Part shown: piece after piece, positions 1 through 10,200 of the stretch
How the letters are laid out: every line of letters starts with the position of its first letter
Position numbering within the stretch: the stretch's first letter is position 1
NCBI GenBank assembly: GCA_024682075.1
Contig: JAIKZQ010000013.1
Location: forward strand, 30,459 to 94,458
Direction of reading: 5' to 3'
Length of the DNA stretch: 64,000 nucleotides
Origin: Lachnospiraceae bacterium
Lineage (GTDB): Bacteria; Bacillota; Clostridia; Lachnospirales; Lachnospiraceae
The notes under the pieces: model-generated
Databases searched by the model: none
What the model was told of the DNA's origin: nothing
Seen by the model: the letters and a program-made list of their open reading frames with translations, nothing else
Program-made: the position numbers and the translations under genes

Positions 1-2
1 TA

Positions 3-1571
3 AATAAATCCATGGAGTATGTGAAGAACCGTGTGGCTGAGGCTGACGTCAGCACCACGGAACTTTTCAATCTGATCGATGATCTGACCAAGTCTTATTT
101 CACATTCAAGAATCTGAGCACGGCTTCCAAGAATGTGAGCCAGTTTACCGATGAGTATTTCACCAGATTCAAGTTCTTTAATGAACTCAGAAGGATCACA
201 CTCGGTTATGTCATCGGACTGGATGCACATATCTGTTCCGACGAGACCCTCAGGAAAAGGGTTGAGGAAGTTTATCTGCAGAATACCGAATACTGGCTTG
301 CATATGCCATCATGGCAGTCATGCTGTGGGCCAATAATGAAGAAGAGGCTGCAAAGAGAGCTTTGTCCAAGTCACTTACCATGGACTACTCCAAATCAGC
401 TCTCTTTTTCCTGCTGATCAATCTCAGGTTCACCAGGATCGATGCGGCAAAGAAATGGTATCTGTCGTATCTTGACCGTGTTGACATGGAGAACCTCGGA
501 AAAGAATGGCAGTACCTTCTTCAGACATATCTGTCGGGAGTCTTCGGCGTCGATCAGGAATTCAAGGCTCTTGTCCATAAGTATCTGACCGGACTGCTCG
601 AGCAGATGGAGAGCGTGCATCCCGATTACGGTAACAAGATCGCACAGCGCACGCTTGAATTTTCCAAGTCTTATATACACATTACGGAGAATGAGTTCGA
701 CACGCTCAGGAGAAACTGCACCGAATATGAAGACATGAAGTCGCTGCTGTCGGATGCGGAGAAGAATGAAGTGCTGGCCGTATATTTCCGCGGAGTGTTC
801 GAAGCCGATGCCAACATCGAGACCAACATGTTCCAGAGGATCGAGAACATTCTGTACGATCTCATCAATGCATACGACAAAGATGAGCTGAAGGTGGTCA
901 GGAATAAGCGTTACAACGAGATGGTCATCAGGGCCAAGGGAAATCTGGGACTTGCCCAGCAATACTTCAACACCGAGTTTCCCGCAACACCGAAGTCCAC
1001 ATCCCTTGACGAACTGCTGTATGAATGGGCGTTTGAAGAGGATATGTCACAGGTAGACATCACCGTCAAGAAGTTCGCCCTTACATATCTTAAGAAGTGG
1101 ATAGCAAAAGGTTTTGCACTGTTCGGTGAAAATTACCGGAAGAGAGAAAAAGCAACCTACAGGATATCGATCGATGGATGGGAAAGAGAATGTGATGAAA
1201 ATTCCTACAATGAATCCGTTGAGGATCTTGTGAAGCATTACAACAAGAACAGAGTGTGGGATACTATCAAAGATAAGTACGTCATGATATTCCTCGGAAT
1301 GGCTGTCGCGGCGATCATAACGCTGATCATCACTGCCGTGAAGTTCAACAAGATCTCTCTTGTGATAGGAATCCTTCTCGGAGTTGTGAGCGGCTTCCTG
1401 CTATGGCGAAGGATCGCGGATCTTCAGGCAATACTCGAAGCCAAGAAACAAAACGGTTGTGCGATCCTGAAGAAAGCTCTTGAAGAGATGAAGAGCTGGA
1501 GAGAGCTTTATAAATACAATGATGCCAAGAATGAAGATCTGGTAAATGTCTTCGATGGGCTGGATATTTAG
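3..1571 (+). CDS. Unknown two-helix membrane protein, paralogue 1 (5' end outside window)
   Basis: Function unknown. The frame is open to the window edge. The first ATG (base 12) has no ribosome-binding site, and the conserved YWL block falls about 26 residues earlier than in the paralogue at 1586..3190, so the true start is probably upstream. Counting from ATG 12, residues 94-102 (YWLAYAIMA) and 137-150 (NLRF through AAKKWY) form an alpha-helical, TPR-like block shared with the proteins at 1586..3190 and 5399..7114. Two hydrophobic helices lie near 423-443 and 448-465, followed by a charged helical tail. Seen: repeated architecture, and a 14-base gap to the next gene with its Shine-Dalgarno in between. 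Inferred: an inner-membrane scaffold subunit whose large N-terminal helical domain faces the cytoplasm. No catalytic motif is visible. Confidence 0.8.
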   Translation, partial: NKSMEYVKNRVAEADVSTTELFNLIDDLTKSYFTFKNLSTASKNVSQFTDEYFTRFKFFNELRRITLGYVIGLDAHICSDETLRKRVEEVYLQNTEYWLAYAIMAVMLWANNEEEAAKRALSKSLTMDYSKSALFFLLINLRFTRIDAAKKWYLSYLDRVDMENLGKEWQYLLQTYLSGVFGVDQEFKALVHKYLTGLLEQMESVHPDYGNKIAQRTLEFSKSYIHITENEFDTLRRNCTEYEDMKSLLSDAEKNEVLAVYFRGVFEADANIETNMFQRIENILYDLINAYDKDELKVVRNKRYNEMVIRAKGNLGLAQQYFNTEFPATPKSTSLDELLYEWAFEEDMSQVDITVKKFALTYLKKWIAKGFALFGENYRKREKATYRISIDGWERECDENSYNESVEDLVKHYNKNRVWDTIKDKYVMIFLGMAVAAIITLIITAVKFNKISLVIGILLGVVSGFLLWRRIADLQAILEAKKQNGCAILKKALEEMKSWRELYKYNDAKNEDLVNVFDGLDI

Positions 1572-1585
1572 GAGGAGAATGAAAA

Positions 1586-3190
1586 ATGAGCAGTGCATCA
1601 TATAATGCGGTCAATAATCTGAACCAGACGATTGACCAATTCAAATCTAAGGTCGATGTGAAGATCGATTCGGTCAACTCATCAACTGACAGCATACGAC
1701 AGACGACGGATAAGATCTATCAGAGCATCAGCAAGTTCAAGCAGGACATGATCCAGAACGAGGAAAAGCAGCTTGCCCATGAGAACATTCTTCGTATCGA
1801 TCAGGTGCTCAAGGAGCAGTTCGGAGATCACGACGCCATCAGGAAGACCGTCATAGGTGTTGTCAAGGATTTCGACATCAACCTTGTCCGTAACAGCACC
1901 ATTCAGGAGTTGTCCGAGGAACTGTGGATCACGAGTTCCAGATACTGGCTCTCATATGCGCTCATGGCGATCACCGCATGGATCAACAATTATCCCGAAG
2001 TCGCCAAGAATGCTCTTTCGGAGTGCGTGAGACGTGATCCCGTAAAGGCATCGCTCTTCTTCTGCCTGTTCAATCTCAGGTTCGGAAGAAACGGCACGGC
2101 GAAGAAATGGTTCTTCGAGTATCTCAAGACACTTGATCCCACCAAGATGCAGCAGGAATCGGCAATCCTTCTTCAGGCATTCTTAAGCGGACTTTTCGGA
2201 ACGGATAAAGAGCTTGAAAATGACGTCAACAACGTCATCAGGGGATGGCTCGTGGAACTGAACTCCGATCCGGATATTTCCGAAGAACTTGTATGTTCTT
2301 ATCAGAGATACATACAGCTCCTTCCCCCCGCAAGACAGTGCAATTACAGCGCACTCCCTCAGTCATGCTCCAATTACGGCGCAATACAGAATTCTTATGC
2401 GGATGTGTCCAAATATGAGAAGCTCATTACGATGATCGATGCCATGGATGTCGAGCTTGAAGAGCAGACAGATGCTAATTACAAGAGCAGGGTCGATGCG
2501 ATACTCATGAACCTCATCTCGAATTATGACGCCGAAGAACTCGAGCTCAAGAACCAGCAGGCATACTTCAACTTCGTCATCGATAACGATGGAAGAGTGG
2601 ATGCGGCTCAGGCTCAGTTTAAGGAGTATAAGGCTGTTCAGAACGAGAAGTTCAATATCGGAAAACAGATGATCAAGTGGGCTGTATATGATGATTCCGA
2701 TCAGACTGACATTCATGTCAAGAAATTCGGACTCCAGAACACCAAAGCATGGTTCTCTGCAGCACTTGAGAACTGGGCACTTATGCTTCAGGAAACGGTT
2801 CCTCTTGATTTCCCTCTCGCTATAGATACATGGTCGGGAGTGTCGAACGGTCTGGATCAGAATGAGCAGATCAACAACATGAAGGAATACTTCAATAACA
2901 ACAAGTTCCAGCTCATGTATGTCAACACACCGAACATCGTGGCAGTCATTGTCCTGATCCTTTCGATCGGACTGGCATTCGTGACGCCCTATTCACTGAT
3001 AGCAACAGCCCTTGCTGTAGGATTCCTGGTCATCAGCATCATCAAGGCCAACAAGGACTTCCCCGCAAGAGTGGACAGAGCTGTTACACAGCTGACAGCC
3101 TGCATGACGGAACTTGCAGACTTCAAACAGTTCTATGAGAGTGAAAAGGAACTTAAGGCACAGCTTGACAGCAAGTTAGAGTATCTGTAA
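1586..3190 (+). CDS. Unknown two-helix membrane protein, paralogue 2
   Basis: Function unknown; 534 residues. It starts 14 bases after the previous stop behind a strong GGAGGAG site. Residues 1-60 are rich in N, S, Q and K with heptad-like spacing (probable coiled coil). Residues 112-180 carry the family block: YWLSYALMA at 120-128, then NLRF and TAKKWFFEYL. Two membrane helices are predicted near 450-466 and 469-488, then a charged coiled tail. The middle third repeats a helical region also present in the other two paralogues (YNAEELEL-like segments). With one copy before it and one beyond the ATPase at 3899, it probably forms a hetero-oligomer with them. No enzyme motif is visible. It could instead be a membrane-anchored sensor or adaptor. 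Confidence 0.85.
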   Translation: MSSASYNAVNNLNQTIDQFKSKVDVKIDSVNSSTDSIRQTTDKIYQSISKFKQDMIQNEEKQLAHENILRIDQVLKEQFGDHDAIRKTVIGVVKDFDINLVRNSTIQELSEELWITSSRYWLSYALMAITAWINNYPEVAKNALSECVRRDPVKASLFFCLFNLRFGRNGTAKKWFFEYLKTLDPTKMQQESAILLQAFLSGLFGTDKELENDVNNVIRGWLVELNSDPDISEELVCSYQRYIQLLPPARQCNYSALPQSCSNYGAIQNSYADVSKYEKLITMIDAMDVELEEQTDANYKSRVDAILMNLISNYDAEELELKNQQAYFNFVIDNDGRVDAAQAQFKEYKAVQNEKFNIGKQMIKWAVYDDSDQTDIHVKKFGLQNTKAWFSAALENWALMLQETVPLDFPLAIDTWSGVSNGLDQNEQINNMKEYFNNNKFQLMYVNTPNIVAVIVLILSIGLAFVTPYSLIATALAVGFLVISIIKANKDFPARVDRAVTQLTACMTELADFKQFYESEKELKAQLDSKLEYL

Positions 3191-3226
3191 AAACATTTGA
3201 TCATTTGATGAAAGTGAGGCAATAAA

Positions 3227-3397
3227 ATGGACGAGAATATGAACATGGACCTTAGCGATCTTCTTGAGCAGAGGATACAGGAGAACTTCGGATCTGAAGA
3301 TACCGGCAATTATGATGTGTCTGACGAAAGACTCAAGGAAATGAACAAGAAGCTGCCTGAGTGGAGCCTGGAGCCTCCCTTCAGCTTCCTTAAGTGA
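3227..3397 (+). CDS. Small acidic protein, 56 aa, unknown
   Basis: A 56-residue frame from ATG 3227 to TGA 3395-3397, preceded by a weak GTGAGG site. It is short, acidic and hydrophilic at the N-terminus (DLSDLLEQRIQ), with a striking C-terminus ending in PEWSLEPPFSFLK. It lies between paralogue 2 and the 170-aa gene, and its stop overlaps the GTG start of that gene (GTGA), which suggests translational coupling. Gapless packing and regular codon use support a real gene despite its size. The aromatic/proline C-terminal peptide could be a docking tail for one of the large neighbours; this is inference. No family recognised. Confidence 0.6.
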   Translation: MDENMNMDLSDLLEQRIQENFGSEDTGNYDVSDERLKEMNKKLPEWSLEPPFSFLK

Positions 3398-3906
3398 TCC
3401 GTATGGACAGAGAGCAGATTCCGTATTCCGAGTGGGTTGAGTGTATAAAAGCTTCGGTCTTGAAAGGAAGAAAAAGTCCGGAGTTTTCCAGACTGCTCAT
3501 TTCGGATCCGGTCGTTGCAGGTGATGGTCTGGGTATTATCATCCGCAATGAGATAGCAAAACTTGAAACCGTGCTTCTGAGAAGCGCCGCAGATGATTTT
3601 CAAAGCTCGGTGAACAAATGCTTTGAAGATCACGATCTGTTTTTGTTTGAAAAAGGACTGCGCGATTTCAAGAAGGTGGTGCGTGATTGCCTGTTTTTTG
3701 ACGGCATATCGGCGTTGCCCGCGGAAACAAAAAACGATCTCAGGAAGGAAATAAGCAATAATCTGTCAGCTTTTGTTGAAGAGTTTTCCAAATACATGAG
3801 ACGCCTTTCCGAATATGAAGGCGATGCGTTTGTGGGAGAATTCTTCTATATGTACAAGAAGTCAAACTTAAAGAAGTTCATCGAAGAGCAGGTTTCATAT
3901 GAGTGA
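3394..3906 (+). CDS. Unknown 170-aa protein upstream of the AAA+ ATPase
   Basis: Function unknown. I chose the GTG at 3394 because it overlaps the stop of the 56-aa gene (coupled start). An ATG at 3403, three codons in, is the alternative, and neither has a good Shine-Dalgarno. The protein is predicted to be mostly alpha-helical, soluble and charged, with no signal peptide or membrane segment. Its last codons overlap the ATPase gene at 3899 by 8 bases, so the two are very likely co-translated. Position and size suggest an adaptor or regulator of the AAA+ protein, but no motif proves it. Confidence 0.75.
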   Translation: MIRMDREQIPYSEWVECIKASVLKGRKSPEFSRLLISDPVVAGDGLGIIIRNEIAKLETVLLRSAADDFQSSVNKCFEDHDLFLFEKGLRDFKKVVRDCLFFDGISALPAETKNDLRKEISNNLSAFVEEFSKYMRRLSEYEGDAFVGEFFYMYKKSNLKKFIEEQVSYE

Positions 3907-5398
3907 TTACGCACAGGCCAAGAAAGAGATAATCAATTACATATATGCCAGGACACCGCTTGTCATAGTAAATACGAATGAAAGAGAGCGCGTCGAGAGG
4001 ATCCTGTATGACATTTCATCCGAGACTCAGGCGCAGATCATGTATTACACGGATGCCAAGCAGGTAAAGAACATCGGCGGAAGATCCGAGACTATCGACA
4101 CGGATGATGATCCGCTGGGATTTTTCCTGTCACAGATCAAGAAAAACAGGAGCCTTAACATAGTCCTCGGTGACGTGCGCAGGATATCAGATGACAGTGC
4201 ATATTCGCGTGAACTGATGAACATCCTCTACATGGCCAGGGAAAACAACGCCGTTGTCATACTGGTCACGGCAGATCCCGTATGGGCCAGGATATCAAGC
4301 TTCGGAATGGTGGTCAATCTTGATGTTCCCACTTCTCCGGAGCGCATAGAGCAGATCTGCAAGTTCATCAAGACTTATTCCGGAAGATTTACGATCGAGT
4401 GGGATAACGATGATGTTGCACATGTGGCGGCGATCCTCAGAGGCTTTACCGAGATCCAGATCGAGAACATTCTCTCCGCAGAGATAATCGGCAATAAAGG
4501 CCTTTTGAAAAGCAGGATACAGCAGATCTCCGCGCAGAAGCAGAAGATCTATCCCAAAGTCGGAACCGTTCAGTACATAGAACCTTACAAGAAATATGAG
4601 ATCTCCGGAATGGAGAACCTCAAGGACTGGCTTGCGGAGAAGAAGAGGATATTCTTCATGCCCGAAGATGCGCTTAAGGAATACGATCTCAAGGCGCCGA
4701 AGGGAATTCTTCTTGTGGGCGTGCCCGGCTGCGGAAAGTCGCTGACCGCAAAGCTTGTGGCACAGGAATGGAATCTTCCTCTTTTCAGATTCGACATCGG
4801 TTCCGTTTTCGATAAATGGGTCGGTGAAAGCGAAAAGAAGATGCGTGAGGCACTTCAGTTCATCGAGAATGTCTCCCCCTGTCTTCTGTGGATAGATGAG
4901 ATAGAAAAAGTCCTGGCCACATCGGATTCGGGAAATGAAACGGGAAAGAGAGTCCTCGGAGAGTTCCTGTTCTGGGTTCAGGAATCATCGAACAAAGTGT
5001 TCATGGTCGCCACTGCCAACAATGTGAATGTCCTTCCGTATGAACTGTACCGGAAGGGACGTTTCACCGAAGTGTTCTATGCGGGTCTTCCGAATGAAAA
5101 GGAGAGAAGGAACACGATCCGGCATTACATGAACGTATCCCTGAAGTCGGAACCTGCGGATGATCTGTTGGATAAGCTTGTGGCTCTGACTGAAGGATAT
5201 TCTTATTCGGACATAGAAACGGCTGTTAAGGAAGTCGCACAGAAAGCAATTCTCCATGAAGAGAACATAACGCCCGAGATGCTTATAGCTGCGATGAGAT
5301 CCATCATACCGATATCCCAGATCAATCCGGAACTGGTAAGAGATATCGATAAATGGGGCAGGGAACGCGCCGTGAACGTGTCCAGGGAGGTGAAGTAA
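3899..5398 (+). CDS. Ycf46-like AAA+ ATPase
   Basis: A 499-residue AAA+ ATPase with the Ycf46 layout. The N-terminal half (about 15-215) is P-loop-like without its own Walker A; the C-terminal half is a complete AAA+ module. Visible motifs: Walker A GVPGCGKS (274-281), Walker B LLWIDEIE (329-336), sensor-1 VATANN (370-375), and an arginine-finger-like YRKGRF (384-389), then a lid helical domain. The family is known from cyanobacteria and plastids, where its role is only partly understood, and is widespread in bacteria without a firm function. It overlaps the upstream 170-aa gene by 8 bases and abuts the downstream TTG-started paralogue 3, so it is the motor embedded in the paralogue operon. 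A cytoplasmic hexamer acting on the membrane paralogues is a reasonable inference. Confidence 0.9.
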   Translation: MSDYAQAKKEIINYIYARTPLVIVNTNERERVERILYDISSETQAQIMYYTDAKQVKNIGGRSETIDTDDDPLGFFLSQIKKNRSLNIVLGDVRRISDDSAYSRELMNILYMARENNAVVILVTADPVWARISSFGMVVNLDVPTSPERIEQICKFIKTYSGRFTIEWDNDDVAHVAAILRGFTEIQIENILSAEIIGNKGLLKSRIQQISAQKQKIYPKVGTVQYIEPYKKYEISGMENLKDWLAEKKRIFFMPEDALKEYDLKAPKGILLVGVPGCGKSLTAKLVAQEWNLPLFRFDIGSVFDKWVGESEKKMREALQFIENVSPCLLWIDEIEKVLATSDSGNETGKRVLGEFLFWVQESSNKVFMVATANNVNVLPYELYRKGRFTEVFYAGLPNEKERRNTIRHYMNVSLKSEPADDLLDKLVALTEGYSYSDIETAVKEVAQKAILHEENITPEMLIAAMRSIIPISQINPELVRDIDKWGRERAVNVSREVK

Positions 5399-7114
5399 TT
5401 GGGTAACTGGGAATTAAGGTCCGAAGTAAGCCGGTTGCAATCGGAACTGAATCAGATTGAAAGAGAAAATGCCGAGCTCAGGTCTGAAATAAACTATGCG
5501 GTTAATAATGTCAATCAGGCTAACAATACACTGAACGAATACAATCAGCATATACGTAATACGCTCGATAACGCGGCGGGAAGCATCAACAATTCAATAA
5601 ACCGCGCACTCAGCGCTTATGAGCTGCAGGGACAGATCGACCAGTTATACACCAGATATAAGCATGTCGAGCTGGCTAACAAGAAGATCAGGACACTGAA
5701 TAACAAGAAGTATTATGACTTCAATAATTTCCGCACCATCAGAAAGATCGTGCAGGGAATGATGGATAATCTTGATCTGAGCATGGTCAGTGACAGGATG
5801 ATATACAAGTCGGTTGAGAGACAGCACCTGCTCACTCCCAATTACTGGCTTACCAGCGTCCTGATTTCCGTCATGGCCTGGAAGGCAGATGACAAAGCCC
5901 TTGCGGAGCGTGCGATAGAGACTTCCGTCAAACTGGACCGCAAGAACAGCGCAATGTTCTATATGATATTCAACATGCGCATGGACAGAAATGACGCTGC
6001 CGTCAAATGGTTCCTCGAGTATCAGAAGTGTGAACTTAAGGGAAGCGATGAGAATACTTTCCTCATGCTGTTCTCCCTTATCAGCAAGACTCTCACGGAC
6101 CAGGTAGATGACGAAACATCCAGGATGATCTCGGATTATATACACAGGCTGGTCGTGGAATGCGCCGAATCCGAAGGTTACAGTGAGGATGACGTCATCA
6201 ATATGATCAGGGGAAAGATGCAGGGACTGACCCAGGCACAGTCATACGAGTTCCCTACTCTTTCCAGCTATTGCAATGATTACAACAACATAAAGAGAAT
6301 GCTCGATCTTGCTCATAACAATTTCAACATTCTCGAATTTATCCTTAAGATAGTCAACGTTCCGGTAGCAGAGCGCAACACCTATCTCAAGGAATATCTG
6401 AATGAACTTCTCGCCAAGCCCAATGATGTCGAGATAGAGACATATAATGAGATCGAGTATAACGAACTCATCATCAGGATGAGCGGCGATGTTGAAGGAG
6501 CAAAGCAGACCTACGAAGAGGAGCTTCGTCACAGGGAAGCTGACTTTAATATCATCGCCACGATCGTCAGATGGGTATACGATATCGGAAATGATGATGT
6601 AAACGGTCAGATGCGTCTTAACATGTTCACACTTACCAAGACTCTTCAGGACAAGGCTGCAACTTCGTATTTCCAGTATTACCGTTCGATGTATTCGAAT
6701 GTCCATCCAATCACCATCCAGGACTATTCGACGGATTGTGATTTCACAAATGAAACATCCGAGACCGGCAAGATAGACAGCTACTACTCGGATCTGCAGA
6801 GGCAGGAACTGGCTACGGTCAAGGACGTAAGCGCATATGTTGCCATCGGCCTTGGCGTTGCCTGCGGAGTTGCAGCTTTCTTCACATCAATGCTTCTGTT
6901 TATCGGAACTGCGATCGGAGCCATTGTCGGTGCCGGAACACTCATATCCAACAATTTCAAGAGAAAGAACATTGTGCTGAAATACCAGACTCAGAAGGCA
7001 AGTGTTCAGGAGATCCTTCATAAGATGTTCGCAGACTTTGAGGGTGTCAAACAGCTGTACAGGCAATTCGATGATGTGTCCGGCAGGGTGACCGGTGAGA
7101 TAGCCAAACTGTGA
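5399..7114 (+). CDS. Unknown two-helix membrane protein, paralogue 3
   Basis: Function unknown; 571 residues from a TTG start placed directly after the ATPase stop, with AGGGAGG at 5384-5390 giving proper spacing. Residues 5-40 form a clear coiled coil (leucine/glutamate heptads). The family block lies at 146-208 (NYWLTSVLISVMAW, then FNMRMDRNDAAVKWFLEY). Two membrane helices are predicted near 480-498 and 500-518, followed by a long amphipathic tail. It is the third copy of the family in 7 kb and has diverged clearly from the other two, which points to old duplication and separate subunit roles. It is the last gene before a hairpin at 7175..7200. Confidence 0.87.
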   Translation: MGNWELRSEVSRLQSELNQIERENAELRSEINYAVNNVNQANNTLNEYNQHIRNTLDNAAGSINNSINRALSAYELQGQIDQLYTRYKHVELANKKIRTLNNKKYYDFNNFRTIRKIVQGMMDNLDLSMVSDRMIYKSVERQHLLTPNYWLTSVLISVMAWKADDKALAERAIETSVKLDRKNSAMFYMIFNMRMDRNDAAVKWFLEYQKCELKGSDENTFLMLFSLISKTLTDQVDDETSRMISDYIHRLVVECAESEGYSEDDVINMIRGKMQGLTQAQSYEFPTLSSYCNDYNNIKRMLDLAHNNFNILEFILKIVNVPVAERNTYLKEYLNELLAKPNDVEIETYNEIEYNELIIRMSGDVEGAKQTYEEELRHREADFNIIATIVRWVYDIGNDDVNGQMRLNMFTLTKTLQDKAATSYFQYYRSMYSNVHPITIQDYSTDCDFTNETSETGKIDSYYSDLQRQELATVKDVSAYVAIGLGVACGVAAFFTSMLLFIGTAIGAIVGAGTLISNNFKRKNIVLKYQTQKASVQEILHKMFADFEGVKQLYRQFDDVSGRVTGEIAKL

Positions 7115-7174
7115 CATATCACATGAACCTGTCATGTATGATCCGAACAAAGCGTAATGATCCATCAACAATGA

Positions 7175-7200
7175 GCCCGTCTTCCGTATAGAAGGCGGGC
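7175..7200 (+). terminator. Hairpin after the paralogue/ATPase operon
   Basis: A 10-bp stem (GCCCGTCTTC paired with GAAGGCGGGC, one G-U pair) with a 6-base loop, 60 bases after the stop of the gene at 5399. What follows (ATAATCAAAT) is not a T run, so termination may be weak or partial and the downstream 1867-aa gene may still receive read-through. Confidence 0.5.
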
Positions 7201-7267
7201 ATAATCAAATAACAGGATCTTTCAATAGATTATCTTCAATTGCTTATCTGATTACTGAGGGCTGATC

Positions 7268-10200
7268 ATGAATATTAATGTCGAACTGATCTCCGGAATA
7301 ATGAAATACTTGAAGAACAAAGATCAGGTAGTCGTAACGACAGGTGCTGAGAGTAAGACCGGAGTCATAGATTATTTCGACGGCAACACCATCAAACTCG
7401 ATACCGGCGACATCATAGAGTGCGAAGATATAACAGATATCCATAAAAAGCCCGTTATCAATGCCTCTGATTATATCGGAAAAAGAGTGATCCTTACTCT
7501 TGCGGACGGTTCGGCAAAGGATGGTGTAGTTTGCGGCGGTGATGAGGAATCGGTTTCCTTTATTACCGAAAACGGCATGGAATCCGTGAATGCATATGAG
7601 ATCAGCGAGATCAGGGAATTTGAGGACATCTCCGCACCTGCCGGGGAAGAAGTGCCGGAAGAGACTAAAGCACCGGAAGTCCCGGAAATACCTGAAACAC
7701 CGGAAGCGCCTGAAGCGTCTGTGGTTCCTGATTTGGCGGATGCTGCATCAGAGAATGAAACCGAAGAACTCTTCGCGACTGCGGAACCCGGAACTGAGAA
7801 CGAGACCGGATCGGTGCAGGAGATGGAGTTTAAATCAGTGCTGGTCGAGGGCTCGTATTATCTGTTCGATGAGGAACTGTCCGGGATCACAGCTTTGTCC
7901 GATGATGAAAAGAAAGCCTGCCTTGATCATTTCAATGAGCAGGAATATGATGCTGCCGGCAATATCCTTGCGCAGAAGAAGGATGAAGACAAGCGCATTC
8001 AGGGATTGCTTGATTATCTGGCCGGCACGAAAGACAGGTATGAGGCTGAGAAGAATTCCCTCATCAGAGACGGCTCCGCATTTTTCAGAGGGATCGTTGC
8101 ATCTAAAGTTGAACTGAACCCCGATAAAGGATACAGATATTTCATCCGTTCGATAGAGGAGACTCCCGAAAAGGCCAAGAATGCGATATACAGGATCGTG
8201 GTCCTGTATCTGTCTACGGAAAACTACGACAGATGCCTTGAGATAATGGACTATCTGCTGAGCCTGCTTAAGAAAGTCACACCCGAATATGGGCAGGTGA
8301 CGTCTCTTAAGATGATGCTCCTCGTATATCAGAATGCCGGCGACTGGAGCGGATTCCTGGATCTTCTCGGGTACACGATATCAGTTTCCGAATCCCATCC
8401 CGTTGCATGTATTAACAATGTGCTGAAATGTACCAGGGCTGCCGAGGAACATGTCCGTGACGACCGTATCATCGAGTACTACAAAAAAGCGATCCTGCTC
8501 GGCAACAACAGATATGAGTCGGTCCTAAGGCTTGCCAATTATATCCTTGGACAAGGCGGTGATGCGACAGACACCGGTAAAGTGGAAGAAGCATTGTCAG
8601 GTCTGAAGGTAGATGAGATATGGTCTGACATTAAAGCCAGATACTTAAACGGAATGCTCGGTTCCGAAGACAGGTATGCGTACATTGAAAAAGTGGCAGG
8701 TCAGAACCCCGACCTTGATGAGTCACTTACGCCTCAGCCTGAGACACTTAAGATAACCAGGATTCAAAAGAGTGAAGATGCCCTCCCTGAAAGTGCCCCT
8801 GAAAGCGGCGAGGGAGACCGTGCCAAGCTCGAGAATGATTTCCTGAGATATCTCAAGGCAAATGATGCATTCGGCGCTAAAAGCCGTTTTTCCGCTCTGC
8901 TCAAAAAGCATGATTCCGATCCTCTTTACATCGAGATGAATCTGCGAGCAGAATTGTTTGCTGCTCAGTTATCTTCTTTTAACAAAGGAAAGAAAACCTT
9001 CCCCGAACGCTACGGCAAAGCCATGTCCAAGTGGCTGGCAGATCACGAGCCACTCGAAGCTGAGAGGCTGTTCATGGACGACATCATGGCTGACACATCT
9101 TCAAAGGGCATGTCGATCCTTTCCTGCTTGGACATGATGGTGGTTGAGTTTGGCCTTAAGGAAGCACTCAATACTCTGCTGGATCTGCAGCAGGAGATCA
9201 AGCTGTGTGACAGAAACGAAAAGGTTGCATTCTACGAGAAGAAATATACTTTCGCAAGTATCATAGATGATTTCCCGAATGCACTCGGTGCACTCGAGAC
9301 TCTCCGTACCATCTATTACAACAAGATGAAACTGGGCAACTGCTGGTACAGATCCGGTGAGTGCTATAGAAGGCAGTCCAAATGGAAACAGGCAAGGAAC
9401 TGTTTCGAGAAATCCATGGAATACGGTTACATGGAAAACATCTGCAGACATCAGATCAATCTGTGCATGAGGAACCTGGGTGAGAACGTTGAGGGTGATG
9501 CACCGGCCTCTGCCCAGTCGGTGACGTCCGTGAATCTGGATGACATCAATGCCAGGCTGGATGCATATTATAATGCGCTCCGTTATAAGGAGGCATATTC
9601 GTATATAAATGAGCTTTCCGAAATGTTCCCGGACAACTCCGAACTGGCCAGACTCGCGGATAATGCCAATGTGATCCTGCAGAGATATGTTGATTATGGC
9701 ACGTCCATGCCCAAGGGAACCGATAATCATGCTATCGCACTCAGGGCATGGCACATTGAAGAGAATGTTCAGAAGGCCAAAAAGTATTACGAGTCGGAGA
9801 TAACCGGAAAAGGTGAAAAGTATGTTTCCTGCATAATGGATCTGTCCGAGCTGCTTCTTCACAGCGACGGACTGGATGCGGCAATTGGGAACATGGAGAA
9901 ATACGAAGGGGAATTTGAAAAACTTCCCATCACCAAACAGACAGGTTATTACGAGAAACTGAATCTCATGTACGTCAAGGCCAAGGACACCGACAACATT
10001 ATCAGGGTCCAGGATAAACTGATCGAACTGTATGGCAAGACAAATAAAAAAGACAAGGTGACATTCTGCTATTTCAGATCTGCGATCGCCTGCTATCAGG
10101 ACAAGAGATACGAGCAGACTGTTGACAGGATGCAGCGTGCACTGCAGGGAGGCTACAAATCGAATGTGTGCTACCAGTGCGTTGCTCTTTCCTATGCTTA

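Noticed and set aside
7590..8117. 175-codon plus-strand frame inside the 1867-aa gene
   Set aside because: Very basic, low-complexity translation caused by the Pro/Glu linker read in another frame; no start signal.
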